A stretch of DNA of 64,000 bases from Melampsora larici-populina 98AG31 (Eukaryota > Basidiomycota > Pucciniomycetes > Pucciniales > Melampsoraceae): the NCBI RefSeq assembly GCF_000204055.1, contig NW_006768787.1:612309-676308 (forward strand), written 5' to 3'. The position numbers were made by a program, and so were the translations under genes. This document shows, in pieces, positions 44,923-57,693 of this stretch (its first letter is position 1; each line of letters begins with the position of its first letter). A model generated the notes under the pieces. It ran no database searches, had not been told where the DNA came from, and worked only from the letters and a program-made list of their open reading frames with translations.

Positions 44923-46200
44923 AGACGTGCTGTTGCGTCAAAGACGTGCTATTTAGCTATTACATGTATTTTTGTACAATAGGTTTGGGCAAAATTGATC
45001 TACTTTTCTTTGCTCTCTGGTCCATGGTGATGAAGGACTATGGGAATCAGACTGCAGCCCACTGTAGTGTATTCAAAAGACTCCCAAAGATTTTATTCAA
45101 AAGAGTTCCTCAGTAGTTTAGTCTTGGGCGGCTGTGTTGAGTGCGAGTACGGTAATAGCTACCAGGGGGTGGCAGGCCACCCAGTACCTCATATCCAGTA
45201 AACCAAAAGTCACAATGGACCAACTGGTGACCAGGAGTTTGTTGTTTTGCAATTCAGAAACAACAGATTGTAGTATGTAGATGAGGAACCAATTGACTAC
45301 AGGAAAAACAGCCAATCTTGCTGGGTAGGGTCCCAAGGGTTTGTGATATGAAGTGTTGACAAATTCATAATTCACCTCAAGATGAAGTGACAACTAGCAC
45401 AAAGGGTTATGTGTGTAATTGTGGTTGCACAGGCAACCTTGCCAGCATAAAATTGATGATCCATTGAAAAATTGAACTTCAGTTTTTTTCAACACACATC
45501 ATTGTATTCCTGTATACAAGGATCCCATAAACATGGTTTTGAGGTTTGTATGTGCTCTCAGTGTTTTTTTACTTGTCATCACTGCTACATGTGGAAGGAA
45601 AGGTTTGGACAGACATAAGTAGAATTGCTGCAATCCTTGAGAACAAAAATTTTGGTCAAGTAGGGTCCAGCAGAAGATAAACTGTGGGTCAAATGTAATA
45701 GAAAAAAGAATCTGATCAGCTGGGAATTCTCATTTTTTTCTTTGGAAAAACCTGACACTCAGAATTGTAGCCTGATTTTCCACAACAGGTGATTTGAAGG
45801 ATTGTGTATATAGCTACTTTGCGGCCTCGCTTTTTGAAAACACATATATCACATTTTCCAGGATTTTGTTGAAATTTATGTTACTGTGTTGAGGTCATCC
45901 CCTACGGACAAAATAGATGTGCAAGCTGATGTGTGTAAGTCCTCTATTCATCAATCAATTCCTTTTTGCATAAATTCTGAACCTTCAAAGTATATAATGT
46001 ATCACGCCAAGATAGTTTCAACATGAAGGCTCCCTTTTCAAAGCTCAACAGTCAAGGCCTTCTAGTTATGAAACTCAAGGACAACACACTTATTCAATCT
46101 GTGGTGTGTTGACCTTCACAATTGATTTGGATGTCACAAGAATCTTCTTTGGTGTACACCACGAAGCGACTTTTTAGCGCTGGATGGGTGCCAAGCAAAG
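44923..46200. other. Gene-free region
   Basis: Short open frames only (for example 45118-45393 minus), none with a recognisable motif. Mildly AT-rich. Confidence 0.35.
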
Positions 46201-46206
46201 GTGAGT

Positions 46207-46286
46207 CGCTGAGTGGATTTCACTTGGTGGTAGTGTGAAATCCACTCAGCGGAGAGCTGCGTGATGACCACCGTATTGGTCATCAC
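46207..46286. repeat. Two adjacent perfect hairpins
   Basis: Hairpin 1: CGCTGAGTGGATTTCAC (46207-46223) pairs perfectly with 46235-46251, loop 11. Hairpin 2: GTGATGACCA (46261-46270) pairs perfectly with 46277-46286, loop 6. Nine bases separate them. Helitron 3' ends carry a hairpin, but I see no CTRR terminus just after either one. Confidence 0.85.
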
Positions 46287-47030
46287 GTGGCTGTGATAGG
46301 AATAGTGTCTATGTGACCATACTCTGCCGCCACCTCACAAACTTGGAGAAGCTGGTCTTACACTTGCCGGGTGGTGCTCCTCATGCTCACCACCTTGGCT
46401 CAAGTCGCGGTATGACCGCCTCACTGACAGGTCAAATCCATAGGTCTGTGACCTTGTCACCACAGGATTTGTGGCACTGCGTACTCTGGCCTCAGCAACC
46501 TTGCAACCTTGCATCCTTGAGAAAGTAGAACATGATGATGTTTCCATCAGTACAAATTGACAGCCTCAATCAATCACATGTTACTCTAGCATTCGTATAT
46601 GCGTATGATTTTGGAAACATAAACTAAAAGCACTTGGTTCAGGTCAACAGCTCATGCCGCAGTGCTTTTTTAAACTGCATTATTATCAAAGCCAAAGAAA
46701 GTGCACCAGCAATTGTTCTGAGCAGCAGCTGCATTTGACTGATAATAAACCTTATATGGCTTCAAGCTAATCAAAGGTTCAGTCAAACACTTTTGATTCT
46801 GACTATCCAGTCCATTACATTTGCCCAACACTTCAAAAAACTCCAAAGTATAACTTGTTGCATGTGCCTTCAAGAATGCAGCCAACAAGCAATCCATTTC
46901 AATGTCAGGTCCCAGTCATCAGCTCAATACACCAGAATACTACTAACTTAATTATGATTTATAGTTTTTGATCCAGTACCTGGCAGCAACAAGTTTTTAG
47001 ACGTAGACTATGTAAGAAACGACCTTTTGA
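46287..47030. other. Gene-free region
   Basis: No supported gene; presumably upstream sequence of the following transposon-type pseudogene. Confidence 0.35.
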
Positions 47031-47036
47031 TGGCTG

Positions 47037-50000
47037 TGCAAAACATTTGACAGGCATGATCCATCAGGCCAAGGTAAAAGCTGCAATTGAAACTCAAGCA
47101 CAAAGCGCTATCCCTGTGGTTGGTCTGCTTCCCGATGATCACAGATTGGTAGGCGCAATTGAAGGATGGAATGAACTTGAAAATGAAATACCCATACCTC
47201 ACCCAGAACAATAGATTGATGCAGATGATGAGGATTGAATTGATATGGTAGGCTGGCTTCAAACATTTCAAGACCAAGTAGCAATTCCGGTTGGAAGTGA
47301 ACCAAATGAGGAGGATGTTTGACCGTTCAATTGGCAGGATTTCCTCCTGCGTCCGGAAGATCAGGAGGAGGAGGAGGAGGATATTGATAGTGCAGTTGGA
47401 ATAGAAGAAATTGAAGTCATTCCAATATCTTTTAATGATGGTGACAAAGAGGCAAATAAATGGTACCCTTTCAAGAAGAAGGAGGTGCGGGCTCTACTTA
47501 CATTAATTTCAGTATTTGCATCACTGTCTACACCATATTGATCTCATTTTATTTGTCATTTCACTTTAACATCTTATGGGGTTGCTTTTGATGGGTTTGG
47601 TCAGAAGCACCATGTATCGTGTAGACTATAAAATCGTTAGAGTAATATTCAAGATGGCTGAGGTTCACATACCTAACTGGGAATCTGTCCGACGCATTTG
47701 ATTTGGACTTTGTGAACGTTTGGGACTCAATGTGGTTAAGACTATGAGCCCCCTTGGAAATCCTTGCTTAAGCTTGGATATACAAGAGATTGTGGCGCAA
47801 GTGAGTTTATGTTTTCATATTTCATGAATTGATCAATACATATGAAGCCAACTCTTGAATGCCGCAGGAGATATCTAATCCATTAGTTTGACCACATCTA
47901 ATATGCATTCCTGAGTCAACTGAAAGCGGAGTCATCAATTGATTATCACAATCGTGGACGTGGCGAGCTGGATTGTCAAAGGAGCTCAGGGTTCAACTGG
48001 TCGACTTCAATAATCAACATTTCTATGTTTATGAACCAACTCAACTGTTAGATGGTGGGATTGTAGCACCGATATATTTCTATCAAAATGAAAAATGTAT
48101 TATGGCAAAATGTCTACGAATAAAGAGTCAAAAAGATTTAGCAACCAGTATTAAAAGAATGAAAATGATCAATAAGGTGCCCTTTGAATCAGATCAATAT
48201 GAGACCATTGAAGTGAGTCAGTTTGCAAAGTGTTATCCCGATATAATATTGAGGGATGCTAGGCTCTTGAAAGATGCATGTGTTTTGGAAAGAAGAGGTA
48301 TGGCTTCTTTCGATATTATATCAAAAAGTGCAGGATTATTGATCTGACATTCATTTTTAGGTGGCATTGCAGGAGATGAATACAAAATTGTGGATCTTCC
48401 CAATCCATGGCCAAGAAGAGCAAACAGAAAGCTCATCAGACGTATACCAATAACTTTATATTCAGATGATACATTGGGGAACGTGTCGTAGAAATGGAAC
48501 AAACACATGTTGTTTTACTGCACTTGTTCCGGACTACCACCTAAACTTACAAATCAAGAGTTTAATATGCATTTCATCTTGACATCAAATTCAGCTTCAG
48601 CATTGAAACCAGGAGAGTATTTGATAGACAGAATCAAGTGAGTCTGACAAGTAGATACTCCTTTTGCGCTTCATAAACTAATTGCATTGACAATTTCAAA
48701 GTCAATCAAACACCACAGGACTCAAGGCTTATGATTCAAAGACTGATTCAACGGTACTGGTCATGATAATAGTACTGTGTCATCTTGGCAAATCTCCAAT
48801 GCACTCTGAGATAAGTAACACTGTAAACCCAACAATCACATTGAATCCCTGTCGAACATGTCATCTCACAGTTGACCAAATGGATGAGAAGATGACTGTG
48901 GAATTTTTGGAACGTTTTGTTGGAGTGGATCATAACGGTCACTCTGTGAGTTAAATATGAATTTCTATTTGTTTACAGAAGTCAATTATTTGTAGTATCT
49001 TCTGATGGAAGATAATCTAACAGGTACCTCTCCCTCCTTGTGATTGGGAGGAGACTGCACAAATAACAAAGGTGTTGTGGAAGTTGGTTTATAAGTGTGG
49101 CCAAAAAGGACAAACTAAAGAGCTGGCAAAAGAATGGGGAATTTGTGATAGTTTGAATGCTCGATTTATCAAGAGGATTGGCAAAATGTATTCCAGAACA
49201 TCGTCTCTTGACAAAATCTATGATTGCTGGTTGAAACTTGAGGAAGAGAAGGGTGATTGTCTTTTCAACCCTTTCCTAAGATTAAATGGTATGCCTCTAT
49301 CTCACTATAAGTGTAAATATATCTTTACAGACCACAATTGAATGGAAGATCATTGATGATTTTGATAAAAATAGGTTTTGATGGACATACAGATACCCCC
49401 GTAGAGACTCTACATGTGATGCTCCTTGGTATCTCGAAGTATTTTAACCGAGAAGCTATGGATCAAATACCGCAGTCTGAACCCAAAACTATACGGGGAC
49501 AATGGCAAGCATTTGATTGTAATGGACTAAGTGTACCACCTATCCAGCCTCTCACAATGACTCAGTATTACAAATTTTTGGTTGGAAAAGAATTACAAGC
49601 TGTTGTTCAAGCAGCTCCATTTGTCATTTTTGAATATTTGACTCAAAAAAAAAGGAAGCTTTGGACTTTGCTATGCCACCTATGCGCATACACACTCCAG
49701 ACCAAAATTCACAATTTTGCCGAGTATAAAGAAAACCTTCAACGAATTGTGGCACACTTTTTACATCTACTGATATCAAGTAATGCTTGATGGTCAAATA
49801 AACCCAAGTTCCATATGCTAATACACCTTGTTGAAGCAATTGAACGGTTTGGTCCTTCAAGTCTTTGCGCAACAGAAAAATTTGAAAGCTTCAATGGAGC
49901 AGTTCAAGCGGCTTCAGTTCATTCAAATCAACAGGGCCCAGGAAAAGACATAGCCACAACATTCAACAATGCCAGGTTATTATGGATGATACTTCCAGGT

Positions 50001-50971
50001 GGAAAATCCAAGGACACAAAAAGCAGACTCATGAGAAAAGCTGGATCTGAGGTATTGAAAGTTTTTGATGAAAATCCAGTGATTCATAAGATGCTGGGTT
50101 GGGATGAAAAATGAAATGTAGCTTACAAAGTGACAACTCATTGTAGGTGTATCCATTATCATTATTTCACTTCTTGTCAGTTTCTAGAATAGCTCATTTT
50201 GTGTAATTATATCACAATCAACAGTTAAAACGATTCTGATTGATGATGATCCAGTGGCTGTACCAGATCATCTACAAAGAACAGGTGATGATATTGAATG
50301 GGGTATCATTGATACAATCAAGTTACCAAATTTGCAGAAGGTCAAGATAGATTGCTTTGTGGCGGTGAGTCAAAGGATTGAGGAGTCTTTGTTATTAGAG
50401 AAAAAACTGATCTTCTCATGTGAAAACAGTTAGAGGGTTATGATGAAGAAGGAAAGATTGGATGTGTTACCCAGATCTTGGGCAATCGCAAAGGTGGCCA
50501 ACATGTTTGTTACATTGAGTTAGAAATATATGGTTTAACTACAGATCTTGTAGCTTTCTATGGTATGCGTGGACTGGTTAAATTACCACAAAGAGTCTGG
50601 GTGACAGGGAAAGTGAGTACTTGTCAATTTCTCCTTGGATTAATATAGGACATGAATCGAGTTGATACTTGGACTTTAAACAGGCAGTCACATGTGTGTT
50701 GAATGTACAACACGCATGTGCTGATGTTGGATGTGAAGTTCCTAAATCAAAACCCAAGATAATTGAAAGAACACTGACGTCAAGTGGTCTTCCACTCACT
50801 AAACATAAACCAGAAAACAGGTATATTTTAAATTCTGGAGCATTGTACTCTGCTGAAGTTCACTGTAAGTTGGCTGGGATTTCATTCACCTAGGTATCAC
50901 CATCAGAATGGACAGAAGGGATTGGCCAAGGTTTAGGTGTTTGGAAAAGTGAACCAAAACAGAAGCATTGA
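47037..50971 (+). pseudogene. Large transposon-type protein, copy 1 (CMC-like?)
   Basis: Multi-exon remnant of a protein family abundant in basidiomycetes and usually called hypothetical. In order: a zinc-finger remnant (H-x5-H), an acidic linker ending WYPFKKKE (47470), a segment with MSPLGNP (47740), TLYSDDT (48460), FNMHFILTSNSASAL (48560), NPCRTCHL (48850), a D-G-H-T-DTPVETLHVMLLGISKYF block (49380-49440), a QAAPFVIFEYLT block (49610), KPKFHMLIHLVE (49800), FATEKFESFNG-like CATEKFESFNG (49870), and a C-terminal VQHACADVGC...RYILNSGALYSAEVH domain with a last exon ending at 50971. Stops include TGA at 47699-47701 and 47940-47942. The order of the HVMLLG and EKFESFN blocks recalls Tnp2, so a distant CMC relation is possible. 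Confidence 0.65.
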
Positions 50972-51280
50972 GCAGTTGAGCAACAATAAGGGTAGAATTT
51001 GGATGACTAGTAGGTAGCAAAAAAATACAAATTCATTCCACTTGAATGAATGTTATTTGTGAAGAATGATATATCAAACAACCAAGTGTCATTTCAATTA
51101 TTTCTCTTCATTCTTTATGAGTTAAAATTTGTGTTTTGATTTACAACGTTAATGTATAAATGTTGTACTCAAAAACTTTGATCTGAGAATTCAACATGAG
51201 TTAACCTATCTGTTCATTACTAATATCTCAAAATTCCTTACACAAGCAGATGTCAATGTGATTATTGTTTAATTATAATT

Positions 51281-51650
51281 GGGGTAGGAGAATTTTACAC
51301 AGGGTACTTTACACCGAGTAAGTCAGTGTAAAGAAGGTTCAGTGTAAAATTAAACATTACCCGGTGCAAAGTCCAATTTTACACATGCTTCATTTTTTTT
51401 TATTCCGTGTAAAAGGTTTCAGTGTAAGGAAGTCTGTGCAAATGTCTGGGACCCGGCCGCGAGATTTAATTTTGCACCAAAAGTTTTACACAGATTGAGG
51501 CGGTGTAAAATTCTTCAGTGCAAATTTCATGTACCCGGACCAACATTTAATTTTGCACCGGGGGACTTTACACTGACTGAATTTTGCGCCGACACCGTTT
51601 ACACCGATCGGGTCGGTGTAAATGATCTGTGGTGTAATATTACCACTTTG
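51281..51650 (+). repeat. Left terminal inverted repeat of the MULE
   Basis: Contains more than a dozen TTTACAC/GTGTAAA motifs in alternating orientation, spaced roughly 15-35 bp, several extended to TTTACACCG or CGGTGTAAA. It pairs imperfectly with 56620-56990. Such arrays are candidate transposase-binding sites. Confidence 0.85.
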
Positions 51651-52187
51651 GGGGGATAAATTGAGTTTAACACCGAAAGGGTTTATACACAAACCAAACG
51701 ATGGCCTATATATCCCGATGTATATATACTTTGATATACTTTGATTGATCAGATGACGTTACCTGATCCAAACCTCTTCCATTCCCACATATCTATACGG
51801 TTGTGGAGGACACGAACAAATCAATCCGCACTTTGTTACGATATTTATTCAATCTTTCAAAATATTATCCAAAATATCCCTCCATTCAAATTGGAAGTGT
51901 GTGATTGAAAGTCTTCTTGTAGAATGGGTCAAGGCCCATCACACACTGCTGGAGTACCTCCAGCTGCAGAACAAGAAAACAATCAAGAGATGATTTTATC
52001 AAAATGCTCTAATGATAAATTTAAAGACTCTTATTTCACCCAAAACACCCATCAAAACTTCTCTACTATCATTGCAAAACTTACTATATTTCAGCTTAAT
52101 CACATATTATTTCACCTGAAACACCCATTGAATTTATATCACAACCTTCATCTCAGTTCAACTGAATACTTAGAACTATCAGAGCCA

Positions 52188-55100
52188 ATGTCCGACTCAT
52201 TCTCAGCAGCTTCATACTCAGCAGGTCAAATCTGCGAGTACTCAGACGGGTCTCAATCTGATAACGACATCAATGTGGCCAGTCCAATAGTTCAAGATAC
52301 GGTGGTTGAATTTCAGTCTCAACCACAACTACGATTGCCAGTCGATAAATCACAATTTGCCACCTTTGTTGACCATGATTGTGTCATCAACGAACAAGGC
52401 TACCCAATATATCCCAATGGGCAAACTGTATACGTCAAGAAGCCCGAAGATCGAGTTATCAACTTTTGCCATATCGCATGGTCCCATACGATGCGAACGG
52501 AGCCATCAACCAATAAGAAGTGGATTATACGTCAATACTACTGTATTGGAGTTATGAGATGCTCCAATCCAGACTGTGAGCTTCAAGCTCCACCGCCCAC
52601 GAACCCCAAGAAGCTTGCTGAAAGTGTAGCATTGTAAGCTTTTATCTAAATTAATCCGTATTATTGCATGCGTAACCTTCTAATCATGATTCTCTAAACA
52701 AACAGGCCATGCACTATATCTGGCTGTGATGGTATTCAGGTACACTTTGAATGTCACGCTCGATGTCGAATTGATCAGGAAGTCGATGAGAAGGACCCCA
52801 ATTCTGATGCTACTTGGTCATTATTGCGTCATCAAGGTATCCACCATCATCCATGGCCTGACTCAAAGAAAGCGGACCCTCTTTCAAAAGATAAGCTAAA
52901 AGATAGAATCATTCAAGATCCCAAGACAGGACCTTCGTCTTTAAAGGTACGTACTGTTCTGTTTTGTCTCATTGATCATTAATATCAACGAATAACTAAG
53001 TATCCTCTGTGGTACAGGTGGGTCGTGCACACACTGGAACTGAACCTCTCGCCCCGGTTTCCGAAATACATCCTTCTTTCGCACATATCGACCACCTAGG
53101 ATACTTGCGCCGAGATATCCTAGTAACACATGGTTTGATGAGTGATAAGAATGACCCCGAAGGGGGCAATAAATGGCTTTTAGCAATTGTTCATTGGGCA
53201 AGGTAAGTCTCCATTATTACTTCAAACTCATTGATGTGACTGATACTGATGTAATTTGTCACACAGGCAGGGCATGCGAATGGTGTCAGTTTCCCTCTTG
53301 CCCGAGAATACCCATATGTCTTTGCAGACTGAGTGGATGGCCGAGGTTCTGGTATATCAAGATAAAAAGAAACCTGAACCATATACTGGCGGCTTACTCT
53401 CTGACGTCACCTATCGATTTTTCGAGAGCGGCTACCTCCTGACGACTTCGATGTACAACGAAAAAATTGAAAGATGGGTTCCTGTCCTGCAAACTTGGCT
53501 CCACGAACTTAGCAGCAGTCACTACAAGTCTCATTTTGTAGCTTTATTACAACAAATTCAAAAATCATCACTATCTGATGAAGACAAGGGCCTCTTATGT
53601 GAACAAGTTGTTGACTTCTCACAAGCTCAACAAGTCGGCTTCATAGACGCTTACATGGAAGTTTTCAACATCTATGATCGCAATGTTGCACTTTCTAAGC
53701 TACACGGTTGTGAGCAACACTTTTCGCAGGCAATAACCCGGATTAAGAAGAATACCTCGATAGTTAAGCCACATTTACAGGTAAGATTTCACAACTTTCC
53801 ATAATATTGAAAGAATACAATTTTACTAATTGAGATGTTGTCATTTTGATAGGGACTTTGGGTAACCTTATGTAAAGGTTTGCTTTTACCGGACAAACCC
53901 GATAAAGACCTTGACGCAAGATTTGAAGAGTTGCGCCGCCTGTTTCCAGCAGCCAAAAAATGGATTACCTGGTGGCAATTAGCCGACACTCAAGCGATGT
54001 TATTCCCAGCTCGGAAACGAATGGAACTTGATGATCCTCCTTTGGACGGAGAAGAAGACAACAACTTGGAATCTCGTCCAAAAGTCAAGCGTGGCAAGAA
54101 TACGAAACCTCGTCGCAGAGCGGAATTGCCAGCAACTACCAACGCGCAGGAGTTGATGCATTGCGTCTATTACATGCTCTGGTACATAACCTTTTTTTAT
54201 TTATCTGTTCAATCATTTAATTTTCATTTCTAATAAATTGTTCATATAATTCATCTATTATTTCGATCCAGTGAGGGTAAATGTACAATGATTGCTGGTA
54301 TGGTTCAGCTGTTAGCGTTGGCGCAAAGTCTAGAGCAAGATTATAGGGCGGAGAGAAAGGGTATTTTGATTGCTTATGGTTCAAGGAACAAAGGTTGGGA
54401 AGATGTCGTGGTATCTTTGGGAATGGTCAGACCAACCAAACGCAAATACCAACCAAACAACAACCGTGCTCCCGATACAACTGAAGAGCTTCTCTATGAT
54501 GGCAAGAAGACCGGTACTAAAAGAAGAAAAACCAAAGGCCCTGGTCGACCAAAGGGATCTCAAAATATTATACGGCACGCCTTAACAACATACCAATCTT
54601 ATACGCAAGGAACTACTCCAGGCAAATTGAATTGCTGCTGGCTATCGTCCACCTTGGAATGTCTTTATGCAATGTTTGGGCCCTTATGGGGTCAATTTGC
54701 TACGGTCAATGGCTCCAATTTATTCACGGTACTAATGCAACATTTCACTAAGAGATTCAAAACGGAACTTAACAAACAATCATCTCTCAGCAAGGTCCTT
54801 TCACAAGGTCAAACGCTTTTGCATGAAGCTATACTAGATATGGACGACTGGGCCAAAGTTGCATTCAAGTTAGATCAACCCGCTTCTGTTGACGGATTTA
54901 TGCAACGTCTAATGCAGGATGACACACCCAAACAACCTTCTCTTGCTCGGCTGTTTTCGATTCCAATCACCAAGACAGTCGTATGTACGCATGAAAACGC
55001 ACATGTGGAGAAAGAAACCACCAAATCAAGGAACATGCTTCACATTACAACTTCAATGTTTAGGGATGCTTCAATTGGTTACGAAGACACCGCACTCTTG

Positions 55101-56237
55101 ACAACCAGATGGGCAACTGACGGACTCTTTTATTCAACCGGCCGTGTTTTTTGCCAATGTCATCCATTGGACACAGATCAACCAAAAGATGGGGATCTTG
55201 CTACGCTGGTCAAGTGTATCAAGCTCAATCTCACCAACGCTAAAGTGGCACCTTTACACTTGTATTTTCACTTAGATGGTGTTGTGGAACTTGATGCGGC
55301 AGAGCGGAACAAATTCATGGATCAAACCGATTGGCCAGCACGTTTTTTGATTGGTGAAGTTGATTATCACATAGTTACGCGTGGATATTGGGCAAGTGGG
55401 CATTATTGGTGTAAAGTAGCTCGTTCAGTAGAAGGTATAATGGGAGTATGGCTTTACGATGAGCTTAGGAATGGAGGTTTTGCACAACTAATAGAGCGCA
55501 ATGTAACTCTTCTGGCCGGGTGTGATCGTCACACCTCCTGGGTATGCTACTCACGCATGCCATTCGAACACGAAATTACTCACATCAAAACTTCAATTAT
55601 TGGACTAATGAAGAGGTTTCCAACGCGACATCACAAGATATCAATTTCAATGCCAAGCGACAAAATGCCTTTTGGAGGCGGCCTACCTCCTCTCAAAGGT
55701 GAAATTGAAACTGGAGTCGAAGAAGAAGATGCTGATGCTCCTACATCTGATTGCGAGGACGAGGAGAATCAGGTTTTGCAATCTGACAATGCTGAACAAG
55801 TCAAAGTCAAACCTCCAATCATGATCAAAATGAAAATGCCAAAACTAGTAACTAAAGATGTTACACCTGGTAAGTCTAACTCTTTAACAATTTACAAAAT
55901 TTATAAATTACGTGAGATACATTTTAACATCGTAGTATTTCACCTTTATTCTTAACAGCAGAAAAGCGCAAGGCTGCTGCTGAAAAACGCAAGACAGAAC
56001 AAAGTGAGATCGTGGTTAAACCTTGTAAGTCTACTCATTGATCTTCGATTTGAAATACATTAATCAACGATATTGTTTATCTCAACAGCAGCCAAAGAAA
56101 AACGTCAGGCTGCGGCTGTCAAACGCAAGGCTGCAGCAGCTGAAATTAACACTTCATTGTCGAAGTCAAACACTGGCAAAAAGGCCACTGCAAGGGGAAG
56201 GAAGGCTGGAGCTGGAAAGAAGGCTAACACTGGATAG
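52188..56237 (+). CDS. MULE transposase fused to a USP-like cysteine peptidase (1175 aa)
   Basis: Exons 52188-52633, 52706-52946, 53018-53202, 53267-53780, 53853-54181, 54272-55869, 55959-56024 and 56089-56237 total 3528 nt, 1176 codons with one terminal TAG. All introns are GT/AG and 64-90 bp. Domains: an acidic N-terminus; a GCM/WRKY-like zinc finger (residues ~115-200: C-x4-C, C-x3-C, then HFECHARC and HHHP); a MULE DDE core with Asp336 (SDVTYRF), Asp406 (VVDFSQAQ) and HGCEQH (~437-442); an AT-hook (GRPKG, ~663); and a USP-like peptidase with Cys693/694 (LNCCWLSSTLECL), His949 (GHYWCKV) and Asp968 (WLYDEL). The 19-residue His-to-Asp spacing resembles ubiquitin-specific proteases. The C-terminus is Lys/Ala-rich and basic. 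It probably acts in the nucleus on its own inverted repeats; the peptidase substrate is unknown. Confidence 0.9.
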
Positions 56238-56619
56238 TCCTTATCATCCCCTATTGTTTCTTCACAACATCATCTCCAAGTAATTATGTTTCCATTTTTT
56301 GTTTGTTTCTCTTAATTTTCGCATCCAAATTTCTGCTTCTTTGTTTGTATCATATCAAACTCACATTCTTCAACTCACTTTATATCTATTTCCCTTTATA
56401 TGCCTTCTTCACGCTCTTTAATTTTATTATTTCCTCCTTATTTTGTCTTTCTCTGGTATGTCCCTTTTTCTCTTTCATCTTGTGTATAGTAGTAAATCTC
56501 TCTTTTTCTCTTTTGTGTATAGTAGTAAGGCGCCGTGTTGGTTGTTTTTTTGTGTAAAAATTAATTTTCTTGTGTAAAATTAACGGTGCAAAATTCCATT
56601 TTGCATGGAATGATTAGCA

Positions 56620-56990
56620 GTTTTGCACTGAAGCATTTTACACCGACGCACTTTTGGTGTTTAGGTCGTCGGTACAAAATTGATTAAGACCAGTCAGTGT
56701 TAAGGATGCCGGTGCAAAATTCCACTTCGAGCAAGGGGCCAAGAATTTTGCACCAAATTGTTTTACACCGCCTCAGCCGGTGTAAAACTTTCTGTGTAAA
56801 TTTGTGAGTGTTGGCCGGGTTCAAGATATTTGCACTGACTTTTTTCCACTGAAACTTTTTACACAGAATAAAAAAAAATGAAATAGGTGTAAAATTCTAA
56901 TTTACAAGGGTGAGTTTGGAATTTTACACAGACCCTTTTTTACACCGAGTAAGTCAGTGTAAAGCACCCTGTGTAAAAGTGCCCCTCCCC
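56620..56990 (-). repeat. Right terminal inverted repeat of the MULE
   Basis: Inverted partner of 51281-51650, again packed with TTTACAC/GTGTAAA and GTGCAAA variants. It ends CCCC at 56990, next to the target copy ATTATAATT. Confidence 0.85.
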
Positions 56991-56999
56991 ATTATAATT

Positions 57000-57693
57000 T
57001 AAATGTCCCTTGATGCTTCTGATATAATTCGTGTTGGGAGCCTTTTCAATTTACTTCAAAAACAATCCCAGAATGCAGTGCTTTCCATAAAGCAGTTTCT
57101 TTTTATCAAACCAGACAATTTCAATTGAAAGGCTCCGCTTTTGCCCAAGGCAAGTTGAAGTCATCAAAAGCAGTTGCTTGCAATCGCTCTTGACATACTT
57201 CAATTGAATGCAAATGCTTTTGATTGCTCTTGATATTCTGCAATCAAAGACATTGGCTGTCATTTGCACCGGACAGCTGTATCTCAATAGGGTATGCTTC
57301 CAATTCCCACCAGGCTTTTGAACTTGTGCTGATATGTTTTTTTTCTATATAAACACCAGCGTGATGGAGTGAATATCTTCATCAAACCATCCCCATCAAG
57401 TTCTCGATTTCTACAACCCAGTCATCAGCAAGCATATTCACTCTCTAAAACTCATTACATCAAATCAACCATTTACCATTCTTTTTGTTGGAGGGCAGTG
57501 TGCCAATAGCAATAAATTGAATCTTACCCTTTACCAACCTACCATCCTATCTCACCGCTTTCAATATTCAAATCTTCTTTTTGCTGGAAGGCAGTGTGCC
57601 AATAGCAATGAACTGAATAAACTCATCAGCTAATCTCCTCTTACTCATTCTTACTTATTCAATCATCCCAAACCCATTGAACCTTTCTAAAAC
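57000..57693. other. Spacer with a short direct repeat
   Basis: Two copies of a ~44-bp repeat containing GGCAGTGTGCCAATAGCAAT lie near 57480 and 57577 (period about 97), upstream of the next ATG. No coding sequence is seen in the rest. Confidence 0.6.

Larger units (their letters stand above)
51281..56990. mobile_element. Complete Mutator-like element (MULE), 5.7 kb
   Basis: Flanked by a perfect 9-bp target duplication ATTATAATT (51272-51280, 56991-56999). The ends are inverted: GGGGTAGGAGAATTTTACAC on the left and, on the right complement, GGGGAGGGGCACTTTTACAC. Imperfect similarity continues for roughly 350 bp. A 9-bp duplication and long inverted repeats are diagnostic for MULEs. It contains one intact 8-exon gene and inserted between the two copies of the large transposon-type gene. 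Nothing in it looks broken, so it may be autonomous. Confidence 0.93.

Noticed and set aside
46207..46300. Helitron 3' terminus
   Set aside because: Hairpins are present but no CTRR end followed by a T-flank is seen within the usual distance.
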